A program made the position numbers and the translations under genes. A model generated the notes under the pieces. It ran no database searches. It saw only the letters and a program-made list of their open reading frames with translations, and had not been told where the DNA came from. Below, piece after piece: positions 48,116-57,641 of a stretch of 64,000 nucleotides of DNA. The stretch comes from Pseudomonadota bacterium (GTDB taxonomy: Bacteria > Pseudomonadota > Alphaproteobacteria > Azospirillales > Azospirillaceae). The number at the start of each line of letters is the position of its first letter. Within the stretch, counting starts at the first letter, position 1. The stretch covers positions 1 through 64,000 of the forward strand of contig JAFAFA010000141.1 in NCBI GenBank assembly GCA_023423695.1. Direction: 5' to 3'.

Positions 48116-48849
48116 CCGGCTGGCTGGCCAGCGTCGCCGATACGACGGAAATCTCCCTGATCCTGCCGGCAGCGCCCGACATCCTGGATTTGAAGAACCC
48201 TGCCGCGGGGGCGCTGGGGGCGTGGGCAGTGGAGGACATCGCCGCAACGGTGCGCGAACTGGCGGGCCTGCCCGCACGCCCGCGGCTGAGCGCCACCATC
48301 GGCGACCACCCGATGCGGCCCGAGGCGGTGGAGCCGGCAGCCCGCCGGATCGCCGCGACCGGCGTGGATTTCGTCAAGATCGGCTTCGCGCCGGATGGAG
48401 CGCCCGACCGCTGCATCGACGCCCTGGCCCCGCTGGCGGCGGAGGGGGTGCAACTGGTCGCCGTACTGTTCGCCGACCGCTGGCCGCCGGACCCCGGTTG
48501 CCTGCCCATCGACCGGCTCGCCGCCGCCGGCTTTCGCGGGGCGATGCTGGACACCGCCGGCAAGCGCCACGGGCTGCGCCACCACTGGGACGATGCCCAG
48601 CTGTCCAGTTTCGTGTGCTGCACACGGGCGCACGGTCTGCTGACCGGGCTGGCCGGGTCGCTGCGCGTTGCAGACATCCCGGCCCTCTCGGCCCTGTCGC
48701 CCGATTACCTTGGGTTCCGCGGTGCGCTCTGCGGCGGGGAGCGCACCGCGGGCATCGACCCGCAGGCGGTGGCGCGGGTCGCCACCGCCTTTGCCGGTCT
48801 TCCTGGCGCTACTCCGCCGCCTCGGCCATCTCCGCCTTCTCGATCTTGA
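48112..48849 (+). CDS. mfnB: (5-formylfuran-3-yl)methyl phosphate synthase MfnB-like
   Basis: TIM-barrel enzyme of 245 residues (COG1891). In methanogens MfnB makes the furan ring of methanofuran from two glyceraldehyde 3-phosphates. The Schiff-base lysine region is DLKNPAAGALGAW (K28), with further lysines in VDFVKIGFAP and MLDTAGKRHG. Last gene of the folB operon. Its terminal residues (a Pro/Ser/Arg tail) are encoded by DNA that also encodes the last 13 residues of the formate dehydrogenase alpha subunit on the other strand. Confidence 0.9.
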   Translation: MTGWLASVADTTEISLILPAAPDILDLKNPAAGALGAWAVEDIAATVRELAGLPARPRLSATIGDHPMRPEAVEPAARRIAATGVDFVKIGFAPDGAPDRCIDALAPLAAEGVQLVAVLFADRWPPDPGCLPIDRLAAAGFRGAMLDTAGKRHGLRHHWDDAQLSSFVCCTRAHGLLTGLAGSLRVADIPALSALSPDYLGFRGALCGGERTAGIDPQAVARVATAFAGLPGATPPPRPSPPSRS

Positions 48850-51580
48850 TCGCGCAGTATTTGAACTCCGGGATCTTGCCGTAGGGGTCTAGCTGCGGGT
48901 TGGTCAGAACGTTCGCCGCCGCTTCCGCGTAGGCGAAGGGGATGAAGACCAGCCCGACCGGCATGCGGTCGTCGATGCGAGCCTTCAGCCTGATGGTGCC
49001 GCGGCGGCTCGACACCAGCATGTAGTCGCCGGTCCTCATCCCGGCACGGGTCAGGTCGTGCGGGGAGACATAGGCCACCGCCTCCGGCTCCACCGCGTCC
49101 AGCACGCTCGACCGCCGGGTCATCGACCCGGTGTGCCAATGCTCCAGCTGGCGACCGGTGGTGAGCACCAGCGGGTAGTCGAGGTCGGGCGTCTCCGCCG
49201 GGTTGATCGGCCGCGCCGGCACGAACCGCCCACGGCCGGAACTGGTGGGGAAGCCGTTGCCGAAGACGATGTCGTGGCCGGGCTGGTCCGGCCCGTCCAC
49301 CGGATAGGTGACGGAGCCTTCGCGCTCCACCCGTTCCCAGGTGATGTTGGCGAGCGACGGCATGGCGCCGACCATCTCCGCGAACACCTGCGACACATGG
49401 GTGTAGTTCCAGTTGAGACCCAGCCCGCGCGCCATGTCCTGGATGATCCACAGATCCTGGCGTGCCTCGCCCGGCATCGGCACCGCCGCGCGGCCCATCT
49501 GGACCTGACGGTTGGTGTTGATGACGGTGCCGTCCTTCTCCGGCCAAGCCGAGGCCGGCAGCACCACGTCGGCGTATTTTGCCGTCTCGGTCAGGAAGAT
49601 GTCCTGCACCACCAGATGGTCGAGCATGGCCAGCGCCTCGCGGGCGTGGGTCACGTCCGGGTCGGACATCGCCGGGTTCTCGCCCTCGATGTAGAGTCCC
49701 TTGATGCGGTTGTCATGGATGGCGTCCATGATCTCGACCACCGTCAGGCCGCGCTTGCCGTCCAGCTTGGTGCCCCAGTAATTCTCGTAGAAGGATTGGA
49801 CCTCCGGATCCTCGACCGACTTGTAGTCGGGGTAGAACATCGGGATCAGACCGGCGTCGGACGCGCCCTGGACGTTGTTCTGGCCGCGCAGCGGGTGCAG
49901 GCCGGTGCCGGGGCGGCCGATCTGGCCGGTGACCAGCGACAGCGCGATCAGGCAGCGGCTGTTGTCGGTGCCGTGGATGTGCTGCGACACGCCCATGCCC
50001 CAGAAGATGATCGACGCCTTCGACCGGGCGAACAGCCGCGCCACCTCGCGCAGGGTCGCGGCGGGGATGCCGCAGACCTTCTCCATCTCCTCCGGCGGGT
50101 AGTCCTTCACCGTCTCGGCCAGCGCCTCGAAATCCTCGGTGTTGGCCTGGACATACTGGCGGTCGTACAGCCCCTCCGCGATGATGGTGTGGAGGATGGC
50201 ATTCAGCATCGACACGTCGCGGCCCGGCGTGAACTGCAGCATGTGCGTGGCGTGGCGCGCCATGGCGAGCCCGCGCGGATCCATGACGATCAGCTTCGCC
50301 CCACGCTCCGCCGCGTTCTTGAAGAAGGTGGCGGCGACGGGATGGTTCTCCGTCGGGTTGGCGCCGATGATGACGATGACCTCGGCATCCTCCGCCGCCA
50401 TGAAGGGAGCCGACACCGCCCCCGACCCGACGCCCTCGATCAGCGCCGCCACTGACGAGGCGTGGCAGAGCCGCGTGCAATGGTCGACGTTGTTGGTGCC
50501 GAAGCCGGTACGCACCAGCTTCTGGAACAGGTAGGCTTCCTCGTTCGACCCCTTGGCCGATCCGAAGCCGGCCAGCGCGTTGCCGCCGCGCTCGTCGCGG
50601 ATCTTGCGCAGGCCCCCGGCCGCGACCGCCAGCGCCTCTTCCCAGGTCGCTTCGCGGAAATGGGTGAAGGGGTTCATCGGGTCGATGTCGACGTCGTGCT
50701 TGGACACGCCCTCCTTGCGGATCAGCGGCACGGTCAGACGGTCGCCGTGATGGGCGTAATCGAAGCCGAAGCGGCCCTTCACGCACAGGCGGTTCTGGTT
50801 CGACGGCCCGTCGCGGCCGTCGACGGCGACGATCTTGTTGTCCTTGATCTTGTAGGTCAGCTGGCAGCCGACGCCGCAATAGGGGCAGACGGAGTCCACC
50901 TCACGGTCGGGCGCGTTGGTGTAGACGCCCTTCTCATCCACCAGGGTCGCCGGCATCAGCGCCCCGGTCGGGCAAGCCTGCACGCACTCGCCGCAGGCGA
51001 CGCAGGTGGACTGCCCCATCGGGTCGTCGAAATCGAAGACGATCTTTTCCAGATGCCCGCGCGCCGCCATGCCGATGACGTCGTTGACCTGGACCTCGCG
51101 GCAGGCGCGGACGCACAGGTTGCAGTGGATGCAGGCGTCGAGCTGGACCGCCATCGCCGGATGCGACATGTCGTCGGTCTTGTTCGGCCGGTCCACGGTG
51201 GGGAAGCGGCTGCCGGCAATCTCGACCTTATCGGCCCAGTTCCAGAAGGTGGAGTTGGGGTCGTGCGCCGTCTCCCGCTCCGGCTGGTCGGCCAGCAGAA
51301 GTTCGAAGACCAGCTTGCGCGACGCCTTGGCCCGTTCGGACGCGGTGCGCACGGTCATGCCGGGCTTCGGCTTGCGGATGCAGGAGGCGGCGAGCACGCG
51401 CTCCCCCTCGATCTCCACCATGCAGGCGCGGCAGTTGCCGTCGGGGCGGTAGCCCGGCTCCGGCCGGTGGCAGAGGTGCGGGATTTCGGTGCCGACCCGG
51501 GTGGCGACCTGCCAGATCGTCTCGCCGTTGCGTGCCTCGACCTCGGTGCCGTCCAGGGTGAAAGTGATGCCGTTGGACAT
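48809..51580 (-). CDS. fdhA: NAD-dependent formate dehydrogenase, alpha (catalytic) subunit
   Basis: Cytoplasmic molybdo- or tungsto-enzyme of 923 residues oxidising formate to CO2. An N-terminal [2Fe-2S] domain uses C37, C50, C53 and C67. Two ferredoxin-like clusters follow (CIHCNLCVRAC near 149-159, CVACGECVQACP near 192-202), then the CPYCGVGC cluster and the pterin domain, with catalytic C371-H372 in HCTRLCHASS. The layout matches the FDH1-type alpha subunit of Methylobacterium. Start at 51580 lies 10 bp after the beta-subunit stop. Confidence 0.95.
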   Translation of the reverse strand: MSNGITFTLDGTEVEARNGETIWQVATRVGTEIPHLCHRPEPGYRPDGNCRACMVEIEGERVLAASCIRKPKPGMTVRTASERAKASRKLVFELLLADQPERETAHDPNSTFWNWADKVEIAGSRFPTVDRPNKTDDMSHPAMAVQLDACIHCNLCVRACREVQVNDVIGMAARGHLEKIVFDFDDPMGQSTCVACGECVQACPTGALMPATLVDEKGVYTNAPDREVDSVCPYCGVGCQLTYKIKDNKIVAVDGRDGPSNQNRLCVKGRFGFDYAHHGDRLTVPLIRKEGVSKHDVDIDPMNPFTHFREATWEEALAVAAGGLRKIRDERGGNALAGFGSAKGSNEEAYLFQKLVRTGFGTNNVDHCTRLCHASSVAALIEGVGSGAVSAPFMAAEDAEVIVIIGANPTENHPVAATFFKNAAERGAKLIVMDPRGLAMARHATHMLQFTPGRDVSMLNAILHTIIAEGLYDRQYVQANTEDFEALAETVKDYPPEEMEKVCGIPAATLREVARLFARSKASIIFWGMGVSQHIHGTDNSRCLIALSLVTGQIGRPGTGLHPLRGQNNVQGASDAGLIPMFYPDYKSVEDPEVQSFYENYWGTKLDGKRGLTVVEIMDAIHDNRIKGLYIEGENPAMSDPDVTHAREALAMLDHLVVQDIFLTETAKYADVVLPASAWPEKDGTVINTNRQVQMGRAAVPMPGEARQDLWIIQDMARGLGLNWNYTHVSQVFAEMVGAMPSLANITWERVEREGSVTYPVDGPDQPGHDIVFGNGFPTSSGRGRFVPARPINPAETPDLDYPLVLTTGRQLEHWHTGSMTRRSSVLDAVEPEAVAYVSPHDLTRAGMRTGDYMLVSSRRGTIRLKARIDDRMPVGLVFIPFAYAEAAANVLTNPQLDPYGKIPEFKYCAIKIEKAEMAEAAE

Positions 51581-51590
51581 GTCGGTCTCC

Positions 51591-53354
51591 TTACCCCTGC
51601 AACCCGGCCGCGCCCTGGCGCGACACGAAGTCCTCACGGAAATGCTTCATCACGAGCTTGATCGGGTTCATCGCCGCCTGACCCAGGCCGCAGATCGACG
51701 CATCGCCCATGACGGTGGCGAGCGCCTTCAGCAACTCCTCGTCCCACTCGGGTTCGCTGATCAGACGCACGGCCTTCTCGGTTCCGACCCGGCAGGGGGT
51801 GCACTGGCCGCAGCTCTCATCCTCGAAGAACTTCAGCAGGTTGAGCGCCACGTCGCGCATGTTGTCCTTGTCGGACAGCACGACGACGGCGGCCGAGCCG
51901 ATGAAGGAGCCGTGCGCTTCCAGCGTGCCGAAATCGAGCGGGATGTCGGCCATCGACGCCGGCAGAATGCCGCCGGACGGGCCGCCGGGCAGATAGCCCT
52001 TCAGCGTGTGGCCCTCGGCCATGCCGCCGCAATACTGGTCGACCAGTTCCTGCAGGGTGATGCCGGCAGGGGCCAGCTTGACTCCCGGCTCCTTGACCCG
52101 GCCGGAGACGGAGAAGGTGCGCAGCCCCTTGCGTCCGTTCATGCCATGGCTGGCGAACCACGCCCCGCCCTTCTCCAGGATCTCGCGGACCCAGAACACC
52201 GTCTCGATGTTGTTGATCAGGGTCGGGCGGCCGAACAGGCCGACCACCGAAGGAAAGGGCGGCTTGTGCCGGGGCAGGCCGCGCTTGCCCTCGATGCTTT
52301 CCAGCATCGCCGATTCCTCGCCGCAGATGTAGGCGCCGGCGCCGCGCCGCAGATGGATGCGGGTGTGGCGGGTGAGGCCGGCGGCCTCGACCTTCGGGAT
52401 CTCGCGCAGCAGGATTTCCCGGCATTGCGGGTATTCGTCGCGCAGGTAGATGTAGACGTCGGTCGCCTCCACCGTCCAGGCGCCGATCAGCATCCCTTCC
52501 AGGAAGCGGTGCGGGTCGCGCTCCAGATGGAAGCGGTCCTTGAAGGTGCCGGGCTCGCCCTCGTCACCATTGATCGCCATCATGCGCGGCCCCGGCTCCG
52601 CCCGGACATAGCGCCATTTCAGGCCGGTGGGGAAGCCGGCGCCGCCCATGCCGCGGATGCTGGAATCCTCCAGCATCTTCAGCACGGCATCGACGTCGCG
52701 CGCGCCGTTCAGGCATTCGGCCAGCATCTTGTAGCCGCCGCCGCGGATGTAGTCGTCGAAGCCGAGATAGTCGGGGATGTCCGGGTGGACATGGCCGTGG
52801 GCCACGGCGTCGAGCACGCTCTCGACCGTCGCGTTCTCGTGCGGGGCGTGGCCGATCGCCACGACGGGCGCGTTGTTGCAGCCGCCCATGCAGGGGGCGC
52901 GCACAACGCGGACCTCGCGCTCGTCGACGCCGGCCTTCAGCGCCTCATGCAGCTGTTCCGCCCCGGCGAGCGCGCAGCTCAGCGAATCGCAGACGCGGAT
53001 GGTCAGCTTCGGCGGCGCCGGTTCGCCGTCCATCACGATGTCGAAATGGGCGTAGAAGGACGCCACTTCGAACACCTCGACCAGCGCCAGCTTCATCTCC
53101 TTCGCCAATGCGGCGAGGTGACGGGCATGCAGGCAGCGATAATGGTCCTGCAGCAGGTGGAGATGCTCGATCAGAAGATCGGCTTGACGGGAGCGGTCGC
53201 CGAGAAGCGCCCGCACCTCCTCAAGACTGACGGGATCGACCTGACGGCCCTTCTGCTGGTCGCGCGTCTTGCGGCGGCCCGAGCCGGGGTGGATGCTGCG
53301 GGCAGGAACGCCGCCCGGCGGCTTTGCGCTGATGATCGGAGGAAATGCGGTCAC
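51591..53354 (-). CDS. fdhB: NAD-dependent formate dehydrogenase, beta subunit (NuoE-NuoF fusion)
   Basis: Diaphorase subunit of 587 residues passing electrons from the alpha subunit to NAD. The N-terminal NuoE-like [2Fe-2S] domain has CDSLSC and PCMGGCN. The NuoF-like part has RGMGGAGFPTGLKW (NAD), INGDEGEPGTFKDR (FMN), RRGAGAYICGEESA and the [4Fe-4S] motif CGQCTPCRVG. NuoE-F fusion is typical of FDH1-type enzymes. The only in-frame upstream start is GTG at 53354; the first 40 residues are basic and not conserved-looking. Confidence 0.94.
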   Translation of the reverse strand: MTAFPPIISAKPPGGVPARSIHPGSGRRKTRDQQKGRQVDPVSLEEVRALLGDRSRQADLLIEHLHLLQDHYRCLHARHLAALAKEMKLALVEVFEVASFYAHFDIVMDGEPAPPKLTIRVCDSLSCALAGAEQLHEALKAGVDEREVRVVRAPCMGGCNNAPVVAIGHAPHENATVESVLDAVAHGHVHPDIPDYLGFDDYIRGGGYKMLAECLNGARDVDAVLKMLEDSSIRGMGGAGFPTGLKWRYVRAEPGPRMMAINGDEGEPGTFKDRFHLERDPHRFLEGMLIGAWTVEATDVYIYLRDEYPQCREILLREIPKVEAAGLTRHTRIHLRRGAGAYICGEESAMLESIEGKRGLPRHKPPFPSVVGLFGRPTLINNIETVFWVREILEKGGAWFASHGMNGRKGLRTFSVSGRVKEPGVKLAPAGITLQELVDQYCGGMAEGHTLKGYLPGGPSGGILPASMADIPLDFGTLEAHGSFIGSAAVVVLSDKDNMRDVALNLLKFFEDESCGQCTPCRVGTEKAVRLISEPEWDEELLKALATVMGDASICGLGQAAMNPIKLVMKHFREDFVSRQGAAGLQG

Positions 53355-53530
53355 GGCGTTTCTGGCCTCTGCTGGATGGTCCGCGCTTCTGGGTGTCGCG
53401 ATCCGAGTTCCTGGTGTCTCGTATACCAGATGCCACGGTAACGCATCCTTTGCTGAAAGTCAGCATTCTAAATCATCATCAGCTTCCGCTGGATGGGAAT
53501 GTCGGATGGGGTGTTGGGATTGTTGAGGAA

Positions 53531-54568
53531 TCAGGCGGCGCGGGCGGCCATACGCTCCAGCGGAAGCGGGGCGATCCGCTCTGCCTGTCCGGCCGACCCG
53601 AAGGCTTCGAACCGCTCGCGGCAGAGCGCGCGGGCGGCTTTGGTCGCTTCGGCCAGGAACTTGCGCGGGTCGAATTCCTCGGGCCGCGTCATCATCGCGC
53701 GGCGCAGGCTGCCGCTCATGGCGAGGCGGATGTCGGTGTCGATGTTGACCTTGCGCACACCGTTGCGGATGCCTTCGCGGATTTCCTCGACCGGGACGCC
53801 GTAGGTTTCGCGGATGCTGCCACCATGGGCGCGGATGATCTCCAGCCATTCCTGCGGCACGCTGGAGGATCCATGCATGACCAGATGGGTTTCGGGAATG
53901 CGGTCGTGGATTGCGCGAATGCGGTCGATGGCCAGCACCTCGCCGTCCGGGCGGCGGCTGAACTTGTAGGCGCCGTGGCTGGTGCCGATGGCGATGGCGA
54001 GCGCATCCACCCCCGTCCGCGCCACGAAGTCCGCCGCTTGCGCCGGATCGGTCAGCAGCTGGTCGCGCGACAGGGTGCCGGCGGCGCCGGAGCCATCCTC
54101 CTCCCCCGCCCGGCCGGTCTCCAGCGAGCCGAGGCAGCCCAGTTCGCCCTCCACCGAGACGCCGACGGCGTGCGCCTGCTCCACCACCTGCCGGGTGACT
54201 CGGATGTTGTAGTCGTAGCCGGCCGGCGTCTTCATGTCGTCCAGCAGCGAGCCGTCCATCATCACGCTGGTGAAGCCGGAGCGGATGGCCTGCTGGCAGA
54301 CGGCCGGGCTGGCGCCATGATCCTGGTGCAGGCAGACGGGAATGCGCGGCCACATCTCCACTGCCGCCTGCACCATGTGGCGCAGGAACGGCTCGCCGGC
54401 ATATTTGCGCGCACCGGCGGAGGCCTGGAGGATCACGGGGCTGGCGCAGTCGTCCGCCGCCTGCATGATCGCCTGGATCTGTTCCATGTTGTTGATGTTG
54501 AAGGCCGGTACGCCATAGCCATGCTCGGCCGCATGGTCGAGGAGCTGTCGGAGGGAGATCAGGGCCAT
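53531..54568 (-). CDS. cbbA: Class II fructose-bisphosphate aldolase
   Basis: Zinc-dependent aldolase of 345 residues, working on fructose 1,6-bisphosphate and sedoheptulose 1,7-bisphosphate in the Calvin cycle. Motifs are PAFNINNMEQIQAI, CLHQDHGAS (zinc histidine), VSVEGELGCLG, AIAIGTSHGAYKF, LVMHGSSSVP and KVNIDTDIRLA. Last gene of the cbb operon. A 105-bp gap after cbbP is the longest in the operon, and no terminator is visible there. Confidence 0.94.
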   Translation of the reverse strand: MALISLRQLLDHAAEHGYGVPAFNINNMEQIQAIMQAADDCASPVILQASAGARKYAGEPFLRHMVQAAVEMWPRIPVCLHQDHGASPAVCQQAIRSGFTSVMMDGSLLDDMKTPAGYDYNIRVTRQVVEQAHAVGVSVEGELGCLGSLETGRAGEEDGSGAAGTLSRDQLLTDPAQAADFVARTGVDALAIAIGTSHGAYKFSRRPDGEVLAIDRIRAIHDRIPETHLVMHGSSSVPQEWLEIIRAHGGSIRETYGVPVEEIREGIRNGVRKVNIDTDIRLAMSGSLRRAMMTRPEEFDPRKFLAEATKAARALCRERFEAFGSAGQAERIAPLPLERMAARAA

Positions 54569-54673
54569 CGCGGGAGGTCTCCGGTTCGGTCAGGGAGGAG
54601 CGGAAGCGTCGGACGCGGCGAACGGCATCTCGACGGTCGGTGCCGGTTCCGACGGGTGTTTTGCGGCGTCCGT

Positions 54674-55549
54674 TCAGAACGCCTTCTTCTTGCGGTCGAC
54701 CAGCTGCCAGATCATCGGCGTGAAGATCAGCTGCATGGCCAGCGCCATCTTGTCGCCAGGACAGACGATGGTGTTGGGCCGGGTCATGAAGCTGTCCTTC
54801 AGCATCGACAGCAGATAGGGGAAGTCGATGCCTTTCGGCCGGGTGAAGCGGATGACCAGCATGCTTTCGTCCGAGGTCGGGATGTCGCGGGCGATGAAGG
54901 GATTGCTGGTGTCCACCGTCGGCACGCGCTGGAAATTCACGTCGGTGCTGCTGAACTGCGGACAGATGTATTTCACATAGTCGGGCATGCGCCGCAGGAT
55001 GGTGTCGACGATGGCCTCTTCGGAATAGCCGCGCATGTTGCGGTCGCGATGGATCTTCTGGATCCACTCCAGGTTCACGATGGGAACGACGCCGATCTTC
55101 AAATCGGCATGGCGGGCGAGATCGACACGGTCGGTGCGCACGCAACCGTGCAGCCCCTCGTAGAACAGCAGGTCGGTGCCGGGTTCGATCTGTTCCCACG
55201 GCGTGAAGGTGCCGGGATCCTGGCCGTAGGGTTCGGCCTCCTTCCCGTCATGCAGGTACTTGCGGGTCCGGCCGCCGCCGGTCTCGCCATAGCTGCGGAA
55301 CAGGTTGTCCAACTCCTCGAACAGGTTGGCGTCGGGGCCGAAATGGCTGAAGGTCGAATGGGGCTCCTCCTGCGCTTCGGCGACCTTGGCGCGCATCTCC
55401 CGCCTGTCATAGCGGTGGAAGCTGTCGCCCTCGACGATGGCGGCGGTGATGGCCTCGCGCCGGAAGACCTGCTGGAAGGTTCGGGTGACGGTGGTCGTCC
55501 CGGCCCCGGAGGAGCCGGTGACGACGATGATCGGATGACGGGCCGACAT
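54674..55549 (-). CDS. cbbP: Phosphoribulokinase
   Basis: Calvin-cycle kinase producing ribulose 1,5-bisphosphate, 291 residues, the octameric bacterial type. The P-loop is GSSGAGTTTV at about 12-21; others are EGDSFHRYDRREMRA, FYEGLHGC, RDNRNMRGYS-like segment (RDRNMRGYS) and FIARDIPTSDESMLVIRF. It starts 13 bp after the cbbF stop. Confidence 0.96.
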   Translation of the reverse strand: MSARHPIIVVTGSSGAGTTTVTRTFQQVFRREAITAAIVEGDSFHRYDRREMRAKVAEAQEEPHSTFSHFGPDANLFEELDNLFRSYGETGGGRTRKYLHDGKEAEPYGQDPGTFTPWEQIEPGTDLLFYEGLHGCVRTDRVDLARHADLKIGVVPIVNLEWIQKIHRDRNMRGYSEEAIVDTILRRMPDYVKYICPQFSSTDVNFQRVPTVDTSNPFIARDIPTSDESMLVIRFTRPKGIDFPYLLSMLKDSFMTRPNTIVCPGDKMALAMQLIFTPMIWQLVDRKKKAF

Positions 55550-55562
55550 GGCATCCCCTTCT

Positions 55563-56675
55563 TCAGCCGAGTGCCGCGGTTTCGGACGGCAGGAACAGCG
55601 ACCGGCTGCCGAACAGCGGGGCGTGGAAGGCCAGTTCCTCCCCCCGGTCGTAGGCGGCGTGATAGGCGACCAGCCGCTCCACCTCCGCCTTCGATCCCAG
55701 GATCACCGGCACGCGCTGGTGCAGGGCCATCGGCTGGATGTCGAGGATGCGCTGCCGCCCGGTGCTGGCCGCCCCGCCCGCCTGCTCCACCAGCATGGCG
55801 ATGGGGTTCGCCTCGTAGAGAAGACGCAGGCGTCCCGGCTTGTGGGTGGGGCGGGCGTCGCGCGGATAGAGGAAGACGCCGCCGCGGATCAGGATGCGAT
55901 AGACCTCCGCCACCAGCGAGGCGATCCAGCGCATGTTGAAATCCGCCTCGCGCGGGCCGGAGCTGCCCTTGATGCATTCCTCCACATACTGGCGCACCGG
56001 CGGCTCCCAGAATCGGGCATTGGAGCTGTTGATGGCGAATTCGCAGACATGGTCGGGAATGCGCATGTCGGGATGGGTCAGGGTGTAGGCGCCGATCTCC
56101 CGGTCCAGCGTGAAGCCGTGCACGCCTTCGCCGAAGGTGGCGACGATCATGTCGGCCGGGCCGTAGAGGGCGAAGCCCGCCGCCACCTGCTGGGTGCCGG
56201 GCTGCAGGAAATGCTCCACCTCCGGCTCGTCCACGCCGTCGGGCGCCTTGAGGATGGAGAAGATGGTGCCGACCGTCAGGTTGACGTCCACGTTCGACGA
56301 GCCGTCCAGCGGATCGAAGGCCAGCAGATAGCGGCCGCGCGGGTATTCGCGGGGGATGCGGTAGGGCTCCTCCATCTCCTCCGACGCCATGCCGCAGAGC
56401 TTGCCGCCATACTCGCAGGTGCGCAGCATGATCTCGTTGGCGATCAGGTCGAGCGGCTTCTGCGTCTCGCCATGGACATTGACGCCGGGTTCGGGGGCGG
56501 GAGCGGCGGGCTGGCCGGCGGACGGCGTCAGCGATCCGCGGGCGGCGGCGCTGGCGATGAACTTGCACGCGGTCTGCACGTCGTTGAGCAGCGCGGTCAG
56601 GTCGGTGTCGGCCCCGCCTCGGCGGCGCTGGTCCTCGATGATGAATTTGCTGAAGGTCGTGTGACGGTGCGGCAT
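55563..56675 (-). CDS. cbbF: Class I fructose-1,6-bisphosphatase
   Basis: Calvin-cycle phosphatase of 370 residues. Metal and phosphate binding sites are visible in ASEEMEEP, AFDPLDGSSNVDVNLTVG and GGVFLYPRD, followed by GGAASTGRQRILDIQPMALHQRVPVILGSKAEVE. The N-terminal FSKFI segment and a Pro/Ala-rich insertion near residues 50-65 are visible. It lies between cbbX and cbbP in the operon, 45 bp after cbbX. Confidence 0.95.
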   Translation of the reverse strand: MPHRHTTFSKFIIEDQRRRGGADTDLTALLNDVQTACKFIASAAARGSLTPSAGQPAAPAPEPGVNVHGETQKPLDLIANEIMLRTCEYGGKLCGMASEEMEEPYRIPREYPRGRYLLAFDPLDGSSNVDVNLTVGTIFSILKAPDGVDEPEVEHFLQPGTQQVAAGFALYGPADMIVATFGEGVHGFTLDREIGAYTLTHPDMRIPDHVCEFAINSSNARFWEPPVRQYVEECIKGSSGPREADFNMRWIASLVAEVYRILIRGGVFLYPRDARPTHKPGRLRLLYEANPIAMLVEQAGGAASTGRQRILDIQPMALHQRVPVILGSKAEVERLVAYHAAYDRGEELAFHAPLFGSRSLFLPSETAALG

Positions 56676-56720
56676 CGGTTCCCCCTCTCTCGTGTTTTGT
56701 CCGGCCGGCTTGTTGCCGGC

Positions 56721-57641
56721 CTATTGCGTGAAGACGCGGCTCCGGCGGATGTCCTCCTCGGCGATGGTCAGCAGGTCGGCGGCGGCGATGGCGCTGCCGC
56801 GCGCTTCGAACAGGCGGTTGGCCTGACGCAGGCGGGCACGGTCGAGCGCATTGCGGATGGAGCGGGCGTTGGCGAAGCGCGGCTGGGCCATGCGGCGGAG
56901 GATGTAGTCGGACATCGCCCGCTCGGCCTCCGCCGCGAACCGGTACTGCATGCCCTCCGTCATCAGCCGGGCGATCTCCAGCAGCTCATCCGCCTCGTAG
57001 TCGGGGAAATCGACATGGTGGGCGATGCGCGACGCCATGCCGGGATTGGAGCGGAAGAAGACCTCCATGCGGTCGCGGTAGCCGGCGAGGATCACGACCA
57101 GATCGTCGCGGTTGTCCTCCATCACCTGGAGGAGGATTTCGATGGCCTCCTGGCCGTAATCGCGCTCGTTCTCCGGCCGGTAGAGGTAATAGGCCTCGTC
57201 GATGAACAGCACGCCGCCCATGGCGCGCTTCAGCACCTCCTTGGTCTTGGGTGCGGTGTGGCCGATATACTGACCGACCAGATCGTCGCGGGTGACACTG
57301 ACCACATGGTCGCGGCGGATGTAGCCCAGCCCGTGGAGAAGCCCGGCCATGCGCCGCGCCACCGTCGTCTTGCCGGTGCCGGGATTGCCGGTGAAGCACA
57401 TGTGCAGCGACGGCGGCTCCGCCCTGAGGCCGATGCTGCGCCGTGCCCGCTCCACCAGCAGCAGGGCGGCGATTTCGCGGATGCGGGTCTTCACCGGCAT
57501 CAGCCCGACCAACTCCTGGTCCATCCCCGCCAGCATCTCACCGATGCCGGAGTCACGGTAAAGCGCGTCGAGATCGACGGAGGGAGCGTCGGGCGGCTGG
57601 TCCAGGGTTATGGGGTCGTGAAGGTCGGCCGCCTCGCTCAT
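56721..57641 (-). CDS. cbbX: Red-type RuBisCO activase CbbX
   Basis: AAA+ ATPase of 306 residues that releases inhibitory sugar phosphates from form IC/ID RuBisCO by pulling on the large subunit C-terminus. Walker A is GNPGTGKTT (about 85-93), Walker B is VLFIDEAYYL, and the pore-loop region is VGQYIGHTAPKT. Chosen ATG at 57641 overlaps the cbbE stop by 4 bp; an upstream in-frame ATG at 57653 would add four residues. Confidence 0.96.
   Translation of the reverse strand: MSEAADLHDPITLDQPPDAPSVDLDALYRDSGIGEMLAGMDQELVGLMPVKTRIREIAALLLVERARRSIGLRAEPPSLHMCFTGNPGTGKTTVARRMAGLLHGLGYIRRDHVVSVTRDDLVGQYIGHTAPKTKEVLKRAMGGVLFIDEAYYLYRPENERDYGQEAIEILLQVMEDNRDDLVVILAGYRDRMEVFFRSNPGMASRIAHHVDFPDYEADELLEIARLMTEGMQYRFAAEAERAMSDYILRRMAQPRFANARSIRNALDRARLRQANRLFEARGSAIAAADLLTIAEEDIRRSRVFTQ

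Noticed and set aside
53345..55939. 864-codon plus-strand open frame across the cbb genes
   Set aside because: Mirror of cbbA, cbbP and cbbF, whose catalytic motifs are all on the other strand.
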